Of a stretch of DNA of 64,000 nt, positions 8,012 to 18,477 are shown in pieces. The notes beneath the pieces are model-generated. The model saw only the letters and a program-made list of their open reading frames with translations. It ran no database searches and was not told where the DNA came from. The DNA is from VRUE01 sp963824215 (GTDB lineage Bacteria > Actinomycetota > Thermoleophilia > Solirubrobacterales > 70-9), in the NCBI GenBank assembly GCA_963824215.1, contig CAWGOE010000004.1, forward strand, positions 1,178,001 to 1,242,000, given 5' to 3'. Position 1 is the stretch's first letter. Every line of letters starts with the position of its first letter. The position numbers were made by a program, and so were the translations under genes.

Positions 8012-9217
8012 TTAGGCGAATGCCCAGGGGGCTTCGCCGGCCAGGATTCCAGCTGCGTAGGAGTCAAAGGCGCCAGCGCTAATTGCAGTTCGAGCGTGGG
8101 TGACCAGCTCGTGCAGGTAGGCCAGGTTGTGCAGGCAGAGGAGGCGGACCGCGGTCAGCTCCTCCGCGCGGGAGAGGTAGCTGAGGTAGTCGCGGTCGTG
8201 GTGCTGGCAGGCCGGGCAGGGGCAGCCGCTGGCGATTGGGTCGCGGTTGCCCTCATAGCCGGCCTTGCGCAGGTCCAAGCGGAAGCGGTTCTCGGGATCG
8301 GGGACAAGGGCGGTGCCGTGGCGGGCTAGGCGGGTAGGGATCGCGCAGTCGAAGATGTCGAGACCCAACGAGATACCGGCGAGCAGGTCGTCTATGTCGC
8401 CGATTCCCAATAGGTGCTTCGGGGCCTCTACCGGCAAGAGCGGGGCGGTTAGCTCTAGGACGCCGCGCATCTCCTCCTTGTCGCGGCCCAGGGTGCCGCC
8501 GATTGCGATGCCGTCTACTCCGGCTTCGGAGATGGCCTGGGCGGAGGCGCGCCGTAGATCCTCGTGGATGCCGCCTTGGACGATGCCGAAGACCGCTTGC
8601 TGCGCCGGCCCGTGCTCGCCGTGCCAGGTCAGGCAGCGGTCAAGCCAGCGGTGGGTTCGCTCCATCGAGCGAGCCGTGTAGTCGCGGTCGGCGTGGTAGG
8701 GCGTGCACTCGTCGAAGACGAGGGCGATGTCGGAGCCGAGCTTCGCCTGGACCTCCATCGAGACCTCGGGCGAGATGAAAAGCGAGCGGCCGTCCTTGTA
8801 TGAGCGGAATCGCACTCCCTCCTCGTCGATCGAGACGACCGACCCGCGGTCCCCACCGGGTCGTCCCTTGCCCTTCACCTCGTCCGCCACCCCGCCATGG
8901 GCAAGCGAGAAGACCTGGAAGCCGCCGGAGTCGGTGATCAGCGCCCGGTCCCAGCCCATGAAGCCGTGCAGCCCGCCGGCAGCGGCGATCCGGTCGGGAC
9001 CGGGTGAGACGAACAGGTGATAGGTGTTGCCGAGGATCAGCTCGTAGCCGAGTTCGCCCACCTCGCGGGACTCGAGCGAGCGCACGGTTCCCTTGGTGGC
9101 AAGCGGGATGAACGCCGGCGTCCGGATCTCGCCGTGCGCGGTGTGGAGCACACCCGCTCGCGCCGCCCCGTCCCGGGCGGCGATCTCAAACCTGAGTCTG
9201 TCCGGCTCAACCCGCAT
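8012..9217 (-). CDS. tgt: tRNA-guanine transglycosylase (queuine tRNA-ribosyltransferase)
   Basis: A protein of 401 residues that exchanges G34 for a queuine precursor in tRNAs with GUN anticodons. The catalytic aspartates are visible as TDSGGFQ (D96) and IFDCAIPTR (D290). The structural zinc site CPCPACQHH (C332, C334, C337) with H363 is complete. Full length for the bacterial family. It follows gpmI on the other side of a hairpin and is probably transcribed from its own promoter. No other queuosine genes are in the window. Confidence 0.95.
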   Translation of the reverse strand: MRVEPDRLRFEIAARDGAARAGVLHTAHGEIRTPAFIPLATKGTVRSLESREVGELGYELILGNTYHLFVSPGPDRIAAAGGLHGFMGWDRALITDSGGFQVFSLAHGGVADEVKGKGRPGGDRGSVVSIDEEGVRFRSYKDGRSLFISPEVSMEVQAKLGSDIALVFDECTPYHADRDYTARSMERTHRWLDRCLTWHGEHGPAQQAVFGIVQGGIHEDLRRASAQAISEAGVDGIAIGGTLGRDKEEMRGVLELTAPLLPVEAPKHLLGIGDIDDLLAGISLGLDIFDCAIPTRLARHGTALVPDPENRFRLDLRKAGYEGNRDPIASGCPCPACQHHDRDYLSYLSRAEELTAVRLLCLHNLAYLHELVTHARTAISAGAFDSYAAGILAGEAPWAFA

Positions 9218-9226
9218 TCGACGTAT

Positions 9227-9262
9227 CCGACATTGGCCCCACTATGGCTGGGTCAATATCGG
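9227..9262. terminator. Hairpin spanning the gpmI stop codon
   Basis: CCGACATTGGCCC (9227-9239) pairs with GGGTCAATATCGG (9250-9262) with two imperfect positions and a 10-base loop. The gpmI stop codon lies in the loop. A terminator of the glycolytic operon, or a processing site before tgt, is likely; no U-tract is present. Confidence 0.45.
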
Positions 9263-10783
9263 ATGCGCGAGCAGGGAGCGGCCGGTCATCGCCTCGGGCT
9301 GGGAGATGCCGAGCAGCTGCAGCGCGGTCGGAGCGACGTCGGCGAGGATGCCGTGCTTGCGCAGCTCGAGTTCCCCGGCGGTGACGATGAGCGGCACCGG
9401 GTTGAGCGAGTGCGCGGTGTTGGGTGAGCCGTCGGGCTCGAGCATGTGATCGCAGTTGCCGTGGTCGGCAGTGACGATGCAAACGCCGCCCGTCGCCTCG
9501 ACCGCCGCGACGACGTCGACGAGGCAACCGTCAACCTCCTCCACCGCCTGCACGGCGGCCGGAATGACCCCGGTGTGGCCGACCATGTCGGGGTTGGCGA
9601 AGTTGATGATCCCGAAGCGGTACTCGCCGCCCGACCAGCGCGACATGAAGGCATCGGCGGCTGCGCGGGCGCTCATCTGCGGCTTGTGGTCATAGGTGGG
9701 GACGTCGCGCGGCGAGTCGACCAGGCAGCGCTCCTCCCCCTCCCACTCCTCCTCGCGGCCGCCGTTGAAGAAGTAGGTGACGTGGGCGTACTTCTCGGTC
9801 TCGGCGACGTGCAGCTGGCGCCCACCCGCCTCCGAGATGACCTCGGCCAGCGTCGTTTGTGGGCGCGCCTCCGGAAAGGCGACCGGATACGGCCAGCCCT
9901 TGCGGTACTCGGTCATCGTCGTCAGCTCGAGCAGCAGTCCGCCGCTGCGGGAGAGCTCGTCGCAGTCGGGCTCGGCCAGGGCGCGGGTCATCTGCCGGGC
10001 GCGGTCGGGGCGGAAGTTGATGAAGATCCCGACGTCGCCCGCGGCGACGCCGTCGTAGTCGCCGATCACCGTCGGCTTGACGAACTCATCGGTCTCACCG
10101 CGCTCATAGGAGGCCTCGATGGCCTCGGCGGAGCTCGTCGCCTGCAGGCCGCGAGCGTGGACGATCGCGTCGTAGGCGAGCTTGGTCCGCTCCCAGCGCG
10201 TATCGCGGTCCATCGCGTAGTAGCGGCCGCCGACCGTGGCGACGCGGCCGGCCTGGCGCAACCAGCGCTCCAGCTCGGCGAGGTAGCCGCGGCCGCCGTG
10301 CGGCAGCGTGTCACGACCGTCGGTGAACGCGTGGAAGACGACGTCGGGGACGCCCTCTTGGGAGGCCAGCTCGATCGTCGCCTCGATGTGCTCCCAGCCA
10401 GAGTGGACGCCGCCGTCGGAGACGAGGCCGAGCAGGTGCAGGCGGCCGCGCGGGCTGCGGCGGGCGCGGTCGCAGGCGGCCAGCAGCGCCTCGTTTTCGA
10501 AGAAGCTGCCGTCGGCGATCGCGTCGTCGATCCGAGCCAGGTCCTGCTTGACGACAGCCCCGGCGCCGAGGTTGAGGTGGCCAACCTCCGAGTTGCCCAT
10601 CTGCCCCTCCGGCAGGCCGACGTCTGGCCCCTGGGCGGAAAGCTCAGTGTGTGGAAATTGCGCCCAGAGCCGGTCGAAGACCGGCGTCTCGGCGAGCGAT
10701 ATCGCGTTGCCGGGGCCGGCTGGAGCCAATCCCCAACCGTCGAGGATGACCAAGGCCAGCGAAGGAACCGGCAGCGAGGTCAA
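9242..10783 (-). CDS. gpmI: 2,3-bisphosphoglycerate-independent phosphoglycerate mutase
   Basis: A protein of 513 residues, the usual length. It interconverts 3- and 2-phosphoglycerate using two Mn2+ ions and a phosphoserine. LVILDGWGL (D15) and MGNSEVGHL (nucleophile S65) are at the N-terminus, and TADHGNCDHM near the C-terminus supplies metal ligands. The start is a TTG two bases after the tpiA stop. It closes the gap-pgk-tpiA-gpmI operon, which holds four consecutive lower-glycolysis steps. Confidence 0.94.
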   Translation of the reverse strand: MTSLPVPSLALVILDGWGLAPAGPGNAISLAETPVFDRLWAQFPHTELSAQGPDVGLPEGQMGNSEVGHLNLGAGAVVKQDLARIDDAIADGSFFENEALLAACDRARRSPRGRLHLLGLVSDGGVHSGWEHIEATIELASQEGVPDVVFHAFTDGRDTLPHGGRGYLAELERWLRQAGRVATVGGRYYAMDRDTRWERTKLAYDAIVHARGLQATSSAEAIEASYERGETDEFVKPTVIGDYDGVAAGDVGIFINFRPDRARQMTRALAEPDCDELSRSGGLLLELTTMTEYRKGWPYPVAFPEARPQTTLAEVISEAGGRQLHVAETEKYAHVTYFFNGGREEEWEGEERCLVDSPRDVPTYDHKPQMSARAAADAFMSRWSGGEYRFGIINFANPDMVGHTGVIPAAVQAVEEVDGCLVDVVAAVEATGGVCIVTADHGNCDHMLEPDGSPNTAHSLNPVPLIVTAGELELRKHGILADVAPTALQLLGISQPEAMTGRSLLAHPILTQP

Positions 10784-10784
10784 G

Positions 10785-11534
10785 CTAGCCAGCCGCCTCC
10801 ACTATCGCGGCGAAATCCTCCGGGTCCAAGCTCGCTCCGCCGACCAGCGCCCCATCGATGTCCGGCTGCGACAGCAGCTCGGCAGCGTTGGCGGGCTTGA
10901 CCGAGCCGCCGTAGAGGATCCGCACAGCGTCGCCGGCGCCACGCTCGTGCAGCATGTCGCGGATGAACGCACAGGCCTCTTGCGCCTGCTCAGGCGTGGC
11001 GGTGCGACCGGTTCCAATCGCCCAGATCGGCTCGTAGGCGATCACTACCTCGGCCAGCTTCGCCGACTCGACCCCCGCCAGGTCGGCCTGCAGCTGGCGC
11101 TCCAGCACGCCCTTGGTCTGGTCAGCGTCGCGCGCCTCCTCGCTCTCGCCGACACAGAGGATCGGCTCGAGCCCGGCCGCAAGAGCCGCTGGCACCTTGC
11201 GCGCCAGCGCCTCGTCGGTCTCGTTGAAGTACTGGCGGCGCTCGGAGTGGCCCAGCACCACCGCCTCGACGTCGAGCTCGACCAGCATCGGCGCGGAGAC
11301 CTCGCCGGTGAAGGCGCCCGCGTCCTCCTCGTGCATGTTCTGCGCGGCCACCTTGACGGCGGTGCCGTAGCGGCGCTCAACCACCGCGGTGAGCGCGGTG
11401 AATGGCGGGCAGATGACGACGTCGTGCTGCGTCGCCGCAATCCGCGGCAGCAGCGCGTCAACGAACTCGGCCGCTTCGGCGACGGTCTTGTGCATCTTCC
11501 AGTTGGCGGCGATGTAGGGGGTTCGGTCAGGCAT
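10785..11534 (-). CDS. tpiA: Triosephosphate isomerase
   Basis: A protein of 249 residues forming the TIM barrel that interconverts dihydroxyacetone phosphate and glyceraldehyde 3-phosphate. NWKMHK carries the substrate lysine, VLGHSERR the electrophilic histidine, and AYEPIWAIGTG the catalytic glutamate; the phosphate loop YGGSVKP is present. Its ATG overlaps the pgk stop by eight bases (ATGCCTGA), so translation is coupled. Confidence 0.96.
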   Translation of the reverse strand: MPDRTPYIAANWKMHKTVAEAAEFVDALLPRIAATQHDVVICPPFTALTAVVERRYGTAVKVAAQNMHEEDAGAFTGEVSAPMLVELDVEAVVLGHSERRQYFNETDEALARKVPAALAAGLEPILCVGESEEARDADQTKGVLERQLQADLAGVESAKLAEVVIAYEPIWAIGTGRTATPEQAQEACAFIRDMLHERGAGDAVRILYGGSVKPANAAELLSQPDIDGALVGGASLDPEDFAAIVEAAG

Positions 11535-12714
11535 CTCTCAGCGCCTCCACTCCCGGCAGCTTCTTTCCCTCCAATAGCTCCAACGAGGCTCCTCCTCCGG
11601 TCGAGACCCAATCCACTTTCTCAGCCAGGCCGAACTGGTGCAGCGCCGCCACCGAGTCGCCACCGCCGACGACGGTCGTCCCCGGAGCAGCGGCAACTGC
11701 CTCGGCGACAGCCCGCGTGCTAGCGGCGAAGGGCTCAAGCTCGAACGCCCCCATCGGCCCATTCCAAAGCACCGCGCCGGCGCCGGCGATCGCCTTCGCG
11801 TAGGCGGCGGCGGTGGCCGGCCCGACATCGAGGCCCATCCAGCCGTCCGGGACGACGATGCCCTCGGCGAGCCGCACCGCCGTGTCGGCGTCGAACTCCT
11901 CACCAAGCACTAAGTCGGTCGGCAGCGCCAGCTCGCAATCGGAGCCCTCGGCGCGACGCAGCGCCTCCTCGGCAAGTCCGACGCCCTCCTCCTCGACCAG
12001 CGAATTCCCGGTCGGGACGTCCTGCGCGCGGAAGAAGCTGAAGCACATCGCACCGCCGATCAGGATGCTGTCGGCGACCTCCAAGAAGCGCTCGATCACA
12101 CCGATCTTGTCGCTCACCTTTGCCCCGCCGAGGATGACCACGAGCGGGCGTTCGGGTGACTCGACCACCTGGCTCAACTCGGTCACCTCGCGCTCGAGCA
12201 GCAAGCCGGCGTAACCGGATAGGACGTGGGCCACACCCTCGGTGCTGGCGTGAGCACGGTGGGCGGCGCCGAAGGCGTCGTTGACGTAGAGGTCAGCGAG
12301 CGCCCCCAGCGCTTTGGCCAGCTCGGGATCGTTCTCGGTCTCACCGGGCTCGAAGCGGACGTTCTCGAGCAGCAGCACGTCCCCGGGGCTCAGCCCGGCG
12401 GCCATAGTCTCGACCTCCTCGCCGATCACGGCGGGGGCCTGCTTCACCGGAGCACCGAGCAGCTCACTCACTCGATCGCCGACCGGCCGCATCGAAAGCG
12501 CCGGGTCCACCTTGCCCTTGGGCCGGCCGAGGTGGGAGACGAGGACCAGGGCCGCGCCGCGCTCGCGCAGCAACTCGATCGTCGGCAGCGCCGCCCGGAT
12601 CCGCGTGTCGTCACCGACGCGGCCGCCGTCCAGCGGCACGTTGAAGTCGACGCGGACGAGGACGCACTTGCCGACGACGTCGGCGTCGCGCACGCTCTGC
12701 TTGGTGAAGCTCAC
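11527..12714 (-). CDS. pgk: Phosphoglycerate kinase
   Basis: A protein of 395 residues making ATP from 1,3-bisphosphoglycerate. It shows the N-terminal signature VLVRVDFNVPLDGG, the substrate loop LVSHLGRPKG, and the C-terminal nucleotide-binding GGGDSVAAL. Complete two-domain length. It lies 19 bases after gap and overlaps tpiA. Confidence 0.96.
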   Translation of the reverse strand: MSFTKQSVRDADVVGKCVLVRVDFNVPLDGGRVGDDTRIRAALPTIELLRERGAALVLVSHLGRPKGKVDPALSMRPVGDRVSELLGAPVKQAPAVIGEEVETMAAGLSPGDVLLLENVRFEPGETENDPELAKALGALADLYVNDAFGAAHRAHASTEGVAHVLSGYAGLLLEREVTELSQVVESPERPLVVILGGAKVSDKIGVIERFLEVADSILIGGAMCFSFFRAQDVPTGNSLVEEEGVGLAEEALRRAEGSDCELALPTDLVLGEEFDADTAVRLAEGIVVPDGWMGLDVGPATAAAYAKAIAGAGAVLWNGPMGAFELEPFAASTRAVAEAVAAAPGTTVVGGGDSVAALHQFGLAEKVDWVSTGGGASLELLEGKKLPGVEALRDA

Positions 12715-12733
12715 GAAGCCCTCCAGGCGGGGC

Positions 12734-13738
<1,005 letters not shown>

Positions 13739-13780
13739 GAAGTCATGTCCTCCTGGAGTCGATTCTTCGTTGGTTCGAGG

Positions 13781-14143
13781 CTAGTCACTGCCGACCGTCA
13801 CCTCGATTTCATACCCGTCCGGGTCCTGCAGGAACGCCGAGTAGGAGCCGGAGCCGTGCGAGCGCCGCTCGCCGGGCTCGCCGACGGCTTTGCCGCCATT
13901 GCCGACGCCCTGCTCCCAAGCAGCCTTGACCGCGACGATCCCCAGCCCCGAGAAGCTGAGCAGGCCGAAGCCCGGTTTGGCCGGGTGGTGGGCGGCGATG
14001 AAGAAGACCGGTTTGGCGATGCCCCACCCAATCGTTTCGTCCTCCTCGAAATGACGCCGCCAGCCAAGCGGCGCGAGCAGCGCGTCGTAGAAGGACGCGC
14101 TCCGGTCGAGGTCGGAAACCTCCAGGAGGACATGGTGCAACAT
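13781..14143 (-). CDS. VOC-fold (glyoxalase/bleomycin-resistance-like) protein
   Basis: A protein of 120 residues with a single vicinal-oxygen-chelate domain: MLHHVLLEVSDLDRSASFY at the start and a metal-ligand end segment FLQDPDGYEIEV. Such proteins bind a metal and act in lyase, dioxygenase or drug-binding roles; the substrate is unknown. It lies 42 bases upstream of gap on the same strand and could be co-transcribed. Confidence 0.8.
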   Translation of the reverse strand: MLHHVLLEVSDLDRSASFYDALLAPLGWRRHFEEDETIGWGIAKPVFFIAAHHPAKPGFGLLSFSGLGIVAVKAAWEQGVGNGGKAVGEPGERRSHGSGSYSAFLQDPDGYEIEVTVGSD

Positions 14144-14197
14144 CGGGCTGGGGAGGCTATACGGGGGGCCGGGCGGCGGGTCGGCCGGCTGGCCGAC

Positions 14198-15919
14198 TCA
14201 ACGATCGAGTAAGGCCCGCAGCCATCGCGATCTGTTGCCGGCTCGGTCGCGAACCCGGACGAAAACGGGACGGTTCGTGGACGCCAGAAGGACACGCTTA
14301 CGGAAGCGCTTCCATTTCCCCGGTTTAGCCCGGCGCGTCGTGATCTGCATCTTGCCGATGCCCGAAACGCGATCGCGCGCGACGAGACGCAGCTTCGTCG
14401 AGTTACCTGAGCGCCGAGCCATCGAGGTAACTGCATCCGACTCTTCTTCAAGGATCGCGGACTCCAATTGCGGAGCGGTCTGATCGAGGATGATGTCGTC
14501 CTGATAGGTCTCCGGCCCTGAATCGCCGCCGAGGAAGCGAACGTAAATCGTCCTTGGTAGACGCTCGGGCCCCGAGGAGCGCAAGCGCCAAGCGATCGTC
14601 TCCTCAACCGGTCGCTGGACGAAGGGATCGAAACCACCATCGTTCGAGAGCCATAGATCCGAGGCAAAGCGGGGCCAACGAACCCTCACTTTGACTTTCG
14701 GGCTGTTGGTGTACTGGTCGCCGCCGTTGATCGAGACTCCGACCGGCCCCGGCGGCGGGCTCGGCAAGATGGCCAGGTGCTCAGTCGTGACCTGGACACC
14801 GCCAAGGTCCGAAGTCACCCGCACTCCCACGTCAACCGCTCCCCGAGTGGCATACGTATGAGTCGCCGTAGAGGTCGAGCCCGTGTTCAACTCGAAGCTG
14901 CCGTTGCCGTCGAGGTCCCACTGGTAGTTGGCGATATCCCCGAGCGGCACGCTGGATGCGCCGGCATCGAAGGAAGCCGGAACGCCCGTCAGCACCCGCC
15001 CAGGACCATCGAGCGATGGCATCGGCGTCTTCACGTCGACACGCCTGATCTTACGACCCCCGACGTGCGCGACGTAGACGAAATCACCTTTTGCGGTGAG
15101 CCCTCGGTAAGACACCGATTCAGTTCCGAAGCCTTCGGCCGGCAGCGAAAGCTCTCCGCGAAATTGGCCAGTCGCGCTGAAGCCCAGAAGCCTGATCCCA
15201 TGCATGATGTAGAGAGTTCCGCTCGACCCGGCTGCCAGCTGGTCACCGAATCCCGGCAGGGGAGTTGGCGCAGCCGCGATCCATTCGTCGAGCAGGGCGC
15301 CGGTCGACGAGAACTTCTTCACCCGCAAGGGACCGCTCGGCCCGCTCTCGCCACCGAAGGCCGCATCCAACGCGTATACGTTGCCCACGCCGTCGACAGC
15401 CACGTCATGCAGGCTGCCACCGACAGCCCAGGAGGTGACGAAATCACCGTCAGCCGAGAACTTCGCAACAGAGTTGGAGCTGACGACGTAGGTCTCGCCC
15501 GTCGGCCCCATCGCAAACTCCGGACCTCCCCCCGACAAGCTGTCTTCGAACAAGCCGCCCGCGCTGAATCTCTGCATGCCCTGGTAGGTGTCGTAGACAT
15601 AGACCTGACCGCTGGGCGCAACCTCGACCGCCAGTGCCTGTTTGAACTGGCCCGGTTCGGTGCCTGCGCTGCCGAACTTGCCAAGGTATCCCCCGTCCGC
15701 CGTGAAGCGCTGCACCCGGGCGTTTGCTTCGTTTCCGTCGGTGACGTAGACATCCCCGTTCGGCGCAACGGCAACATCGGATGGAAACAAGAATTGACCG
15801 TCGCCCGTACCGCTTGAGCCCCAGCTCAAGATGTTCGCGTGGGCAGTCCCGGCACCGCTACTCAACAGCAAGCTGACAAGCAAGACGACGAAGCCCCTGC
15901 GCTTCAAGCTCTTCTCCAA
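14198..15919 (-). CDS. Secreted NHL-repeat beta-propeller protein with a PKD domain
   Basis: A protein of 573 residues from a TTG. It has a signal peptide (KRRGFVVLLVSLLLSSGAG ... AHA), then NHL-type repeats (FPSDVAVAPNGDVYVTDGN and several looser copies, residues about 30-290), then a PKD-like domain (NYQWDLDGNGSFE ... HTYATRGAVDVGVRVTS, about 300-385), and a C-terminal beta region with RDRVSGIGKM and RDRAGNRSRW. Likely a cell-surface recognition or scaffold protein; no catalytic residues recognised. It ends beside the VOC gene. Confidence 0.8.
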   Translation of the reverse strand: MEKSLKRRGFVVLLVSLLLSSGAGTAHANILSWGSSGTGDGQFLFPSDVAVAPNGDVYVTDGNEANARVQRFTADGGYLGKFGSAGTEPGQFKQALAVEVAPSGQVYVYDTYQGMQRFSAGGLFEDSLSGGGPEFAMGPTGETYVVSSNSVAKFSADGDFVTSWAVGGSLHDVAVDGVGNVYALDAAFGGESGPSGPLRVKKFSSTGALLDEWIAAAPTPLPGFGDQLAAGSSGTLYIMHGIRLLGFSATGQFRGELSLPAEGFGTESVSYRGLTAKGDFVYVAHVGGRKIRRVDVKTPMPSLDGPGRVLTGVPASFDAGASSVPLGDIANYQWDLDGNGSFELNTGSTSTATHTYATRGAVDVGVRVTSDLGGVQVTTEHLAILPSPPPGPVGVSINGGDQYTNSPKVKVRVRWPRFASDLWLSNDGGFDPFVQRPVEETIAWRLRSSGPERLPRTIYVRFLGGDSGPETYQDDIILDQTAPQLESAILEEESDAVTSMARRSGNSTKLRLVARDRVSGIGKMQITTRRAKPGKWKRFRKRVLLASTNRPVFVRVRDRAGNRSRWLRALLDR

Positions 15920-15965
15920 TCGGCGGACGACGGCGGCCGGGAAATTTTACATACCCAGATGTTTC

Positions 15966-16727
15966 TCAACCCCCGCGGGGGGTCCAGCGGAAGAAACGGA
16001 TCGCCAAGAGCAGTCCGCCAACGCCCCAGATCGCGACCACGGCCAGGTGGCCCCAGGCGATCGTCGAGCCACCACTGGGCACGTAGGCGTCGAAGAACGC
16101 CTGGAAGAAGGGGCGGATCGGGAAGTGGTTGGCGAAATCGATCACGCCGGAGGGAAGCTCGTCGTCGGGGATGAAAACGCCAGAGAGGAAGTAGAGCGGC
16201 AACAGGAGGGCGTTGATGATCGGTGCGGCGGCATCCTGCGAAGGGATCGCGGCGGTGAGGGCAATGCCGAGGCAACAGAAGGACGCGGCGCCGACGGCGA
16301 GCACGACGAGTAGCTCGGGTGCTTGGCCCCAGGGGATCGGCACGCCGTAGAGCAGCTTGCCGAGAGCCGCCACCAGCGCCAGCATCAGGGTCGCCACGAC
16401 GATCGAGTTGCCGACCCTGCCGACGATGAAGACCCAGGGCGGCAGCGGCGTCGCCCGGACGCGCTTGAGCCGGCTTTCTTCGCGGGCGATGACCAGCGAC
16501 ATCCCCAGCGTCTGCATCGTCGCCGAGACCACCGCGAGGGTGATGATCGCCGGCACGTAGTAAGTGGTGATCTCGATCCCGCCAGCAACGTCGATCGTCT
16601 GATCGCCGAAGACGGTGGCGAAGATCAGCAGCAGGATCACCGGGAAGGCAACCGTGAAGAAGACCGCAGCCGGGTTGCGCCAGAAGACCTTCTGGTCGTA
16701 GCGGAGCTGGTGGAGGACGAGGCTCAT
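15966..16727 (-). CDS. ABC-2 type exporter permease
   Basis: A protein of 253 residues with about six hydrophobic membrane segments and the ABC-2 layout of drug or polysaccharide exporters (FFTVAFPVILLLIFATVFG, then paired helices and GVFIPDDELP). Its start overlaps the stop of the ATPase gene by four bases, so the two form one transporter. Substrate cannot be told; DrrB-like efflux is the nearest general class. Confidence 0.85.
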   Translation of the reverse strand: MSLVLHQLRYDQKVFWRNPAAVFFTVAFPVILLLIFATVFGDQTIDVAGGIEITTYYVPAIITLAVVSATMQTLGMSLVIAREESRLKRVRATPLPPWVFIVGRVGNSIVVATLMLALVAALGKLLYGVPIPWGQAPELLVVLAVGAASFCCLGIALTAAIPSQDAAAPIINALLLPLYFLSGVFIPDDELPSGVIDFANHFPIRPFFQAFFDAYVPSGGSTIAWGHLAVVAIWGVGGLLLAIRFFRWTPRGG

Positions 16728-17584
16728 TCTGATTTGGTCAGCTCCAGGTAGACGTCCTCGAGGCTGGGCCTGGTTACCTCCAGCCCCTCGAGCTCGATCT
16801 CTTTGGCCAGTGCCTTGCTGGTCAGCTCGTTGAGCGTCTGCACCGGTGTGGTCGTCTCCAGCTCGACCTCGCGGCCGTTCTCGCGATAGCTGATCCGCGC
16901 CGGGCGGCTCTCGCGGTCGCCGAGGTCCTCCGGCGTGCCGCGAGCGACAATCTCGCCAGCGGCGATAACCGCGACTCGATCGGCCAGGCGCTGCGCCTCG
17001 TCCATGTAGTGGGTGGTGAGGAAGACCGTCTTGCCGAGCTCGCGCAGGCCTGCGATCACATCCCAGGCCTGCCGCCGCGCCTCTGGGTCGAAGCCGGTCG
17101 TCGGCTCGTCGAGGAAGAGCAGGTCGGGGTCGCCGACGAGAGCCATGCCGACGTCGAGGCGGCGTTGCTGACCGCCGGAGAGCCGGCCGGTACGCTCGTC
17201 GGCCTTGCCGGTCAGCCCGATCGCCTCAATCACCTCCTCGACTGGGCGCGGCGCTCGGTAGTAGCCCGCGTAGAGAGACAGCGACTCGGCCACGGTGAGG
17301 TAGGGCTCGAGGCGGCCGCTTTGCAGGACGACGCCGATCCGCTCGCGCCATTCGCGGTCGCCGCGCTCGGGATCCTCGCCGAAGACGGAGACCTCACCCG
17401 AGCTGCGCTTGCGGTAGCCCTCGAGGATCTCCACAGTCGTCGTCTTGCCGGCCCCGTTGGGGCCGAGGAAGGCGAAGATCTCCCCCGGCAGGACTTCGAG
17501 GTCGATGCCGCGCACGGCCTCGGCGTCGCCATAGCTCTTGCGCAGGCCGCGGATGGAGATGACAGGAGTGGAGCCCTCGGACAA
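16724..17584 (-). CDS. ABC exporter ATP-binding protein (DrrA-like)
   Basis: A protein of 286 residues: Walker A GPNGAGKTTT (41-50), signature LSGGQQRRLDVG, Walker B LLFLDEPTTGFD and switch histidine TTHYMDE. The C-terminal extension past residue 220 matches the daunorubicin-resistance type. Partner of the overlapping permease. The start is a TTG close behind the rapZ stop, so it may be read from the uvrC-rapZ transcript. Confidence 0.87.
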   Translation of the reverse strand: MSEGSTPVISIRGLRKSYGDAEAVRGIDLEVLPGEIFAFLGPNGAGKTTTVEILEGYRKRSSGEVSVFGEDPERGDREWRERIGVVLQSGRLEPYLTVAESLSLYAGYYRAPRPVEEVIEAIGLTGKADERTGRLSGGQQRRLDVGMALVGDPDLLFLDEPTTGFDPEARRQAWDVIAGLRELGKTVFLTTHYMDEAQRLADRVAVIAAGEIVARGTPEDLGDRESRPARISYRENGREVELETTTPVQTLNELTSKALAKEIELEGLEVTRPSLEDVYLELTKSE

Positions 17585-17596
17585 AGCCGAAGCAGT

Positions 17597-18475
17597 CTAT
17601 GAGTCCGCTGGCTCCAGGTCGCGGTGCTTGACTCGGACCACGACCCCCTCGCTGCCCTCGAGTGCGCGGCGGATGCGGTCGGCGACCGTGACCGAGCGGT
17701 GCTTGCCGCCGGTGCAGCCGACCGCGATCGTCAGGTGGCTCTTGCCCTCGGCGACATAGGCCGGGACCAGGAACTCGAGTAGCGGCAGCAGCCGGCCGTA
17801 GAACTCTCCCGCCTGCGTGCCCGACTCGACATAGGCGCGCACCGGCTCGTCGAGCCCCGTCTGCGGTCGCAGCTCATCGACATAGTGGGGGTTGGGCAGG
17901 AAGCGGACGTCGAGGGTGAGGTCGGCGTCGCGGGGCGGGCCGTTCTTGAAGCCGAAGGTAAGCAGCGTCAGCGCCAGCTTGCCGCTGTCGTGCCCGCCCA
18001 GCATCTCCTCAGCGATCCGCCGCCGCAGTTGGCCTCCGGTCAGGCCGCTGCTGTCCATGACCATGTCGGCGCGCTCGCGCAGCGGCGCGAGCAGCTCGCG
18101 CTCGGCCCGGATCCCGTCGACGATCCGCCCTTCGGGGGCGAGCGGGTGACGGCGGCGCGTCTCCTTGTAGCGGTCGAGCAGGGTCTCCTCGTCGGCCTCG
18201 AGGAAGAGCACGGTCGCCTTCAGACCGTCGGTCTCGAGCTCACCGAGCACCTGGATCAAGTCGTCGAAATACTCGCCGCCACGCACGTCGGAGACGACGG
18301 CGGCACGCTCGACGCCGCTGCCCTCGTGGCGGAAGAGCTCGCCGAGGCTGCCGATCATCCGCGGCGGCAGGTTGTCGACGCAGAAGTAGCCGCCGTCCTC
18401 GAAAGCGGCGATCGCCTCCGACTTGCCGGCGCCGGAGTGGCCGGTGATCAAGATCAGCTCGACCCGCTCGGACAC
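17597..18475 (-). CDS. rapZ: RapZ/YvcJ-family nucleotide-binding protein
   Basis: A protein of 292 residues with Walker A GHSGAGKS (12-19), CVDNLPP and a C-terminal domain with GCTGGKHRSV, the hallmarks of RapZ/YvcJ. Family members bind nucleotides and, in enterobacteria, small RNAs controlling amino-sugar synthesis; in actinobacteria the role is less clear. GTG start two bases after the uvrC stop. The usual following genes yvcK and whiA are not here. Confidence 0.93.
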   Translation of the reverse strand: MSERVELILITGHSGAGKSEAIAAFEDGGYFCVDNLPPRMIGSLGELFRHEGSGVERAAVVSDVRGGEYFDDLIQVLGELETDGLKATVLFLEADEETLLDRYKETRRRHPLAPEGRIVDGIRAERELLAPLRERADMVMDSSGLTGGQLRRRIAEEMLGGHDSGKLALTLLTFGFKNGPPRDADLTLDVRFLPNPHYVDELRPQTGLDEPVRAYVESGTQAGEFYGRLLPLLEFLVPAYVAEGKSHLTIAVGCTGGKHRSVTVADRIRRALEGSEGVVVRVKHRDLEPADS

Positions 18476-18477
18476 GC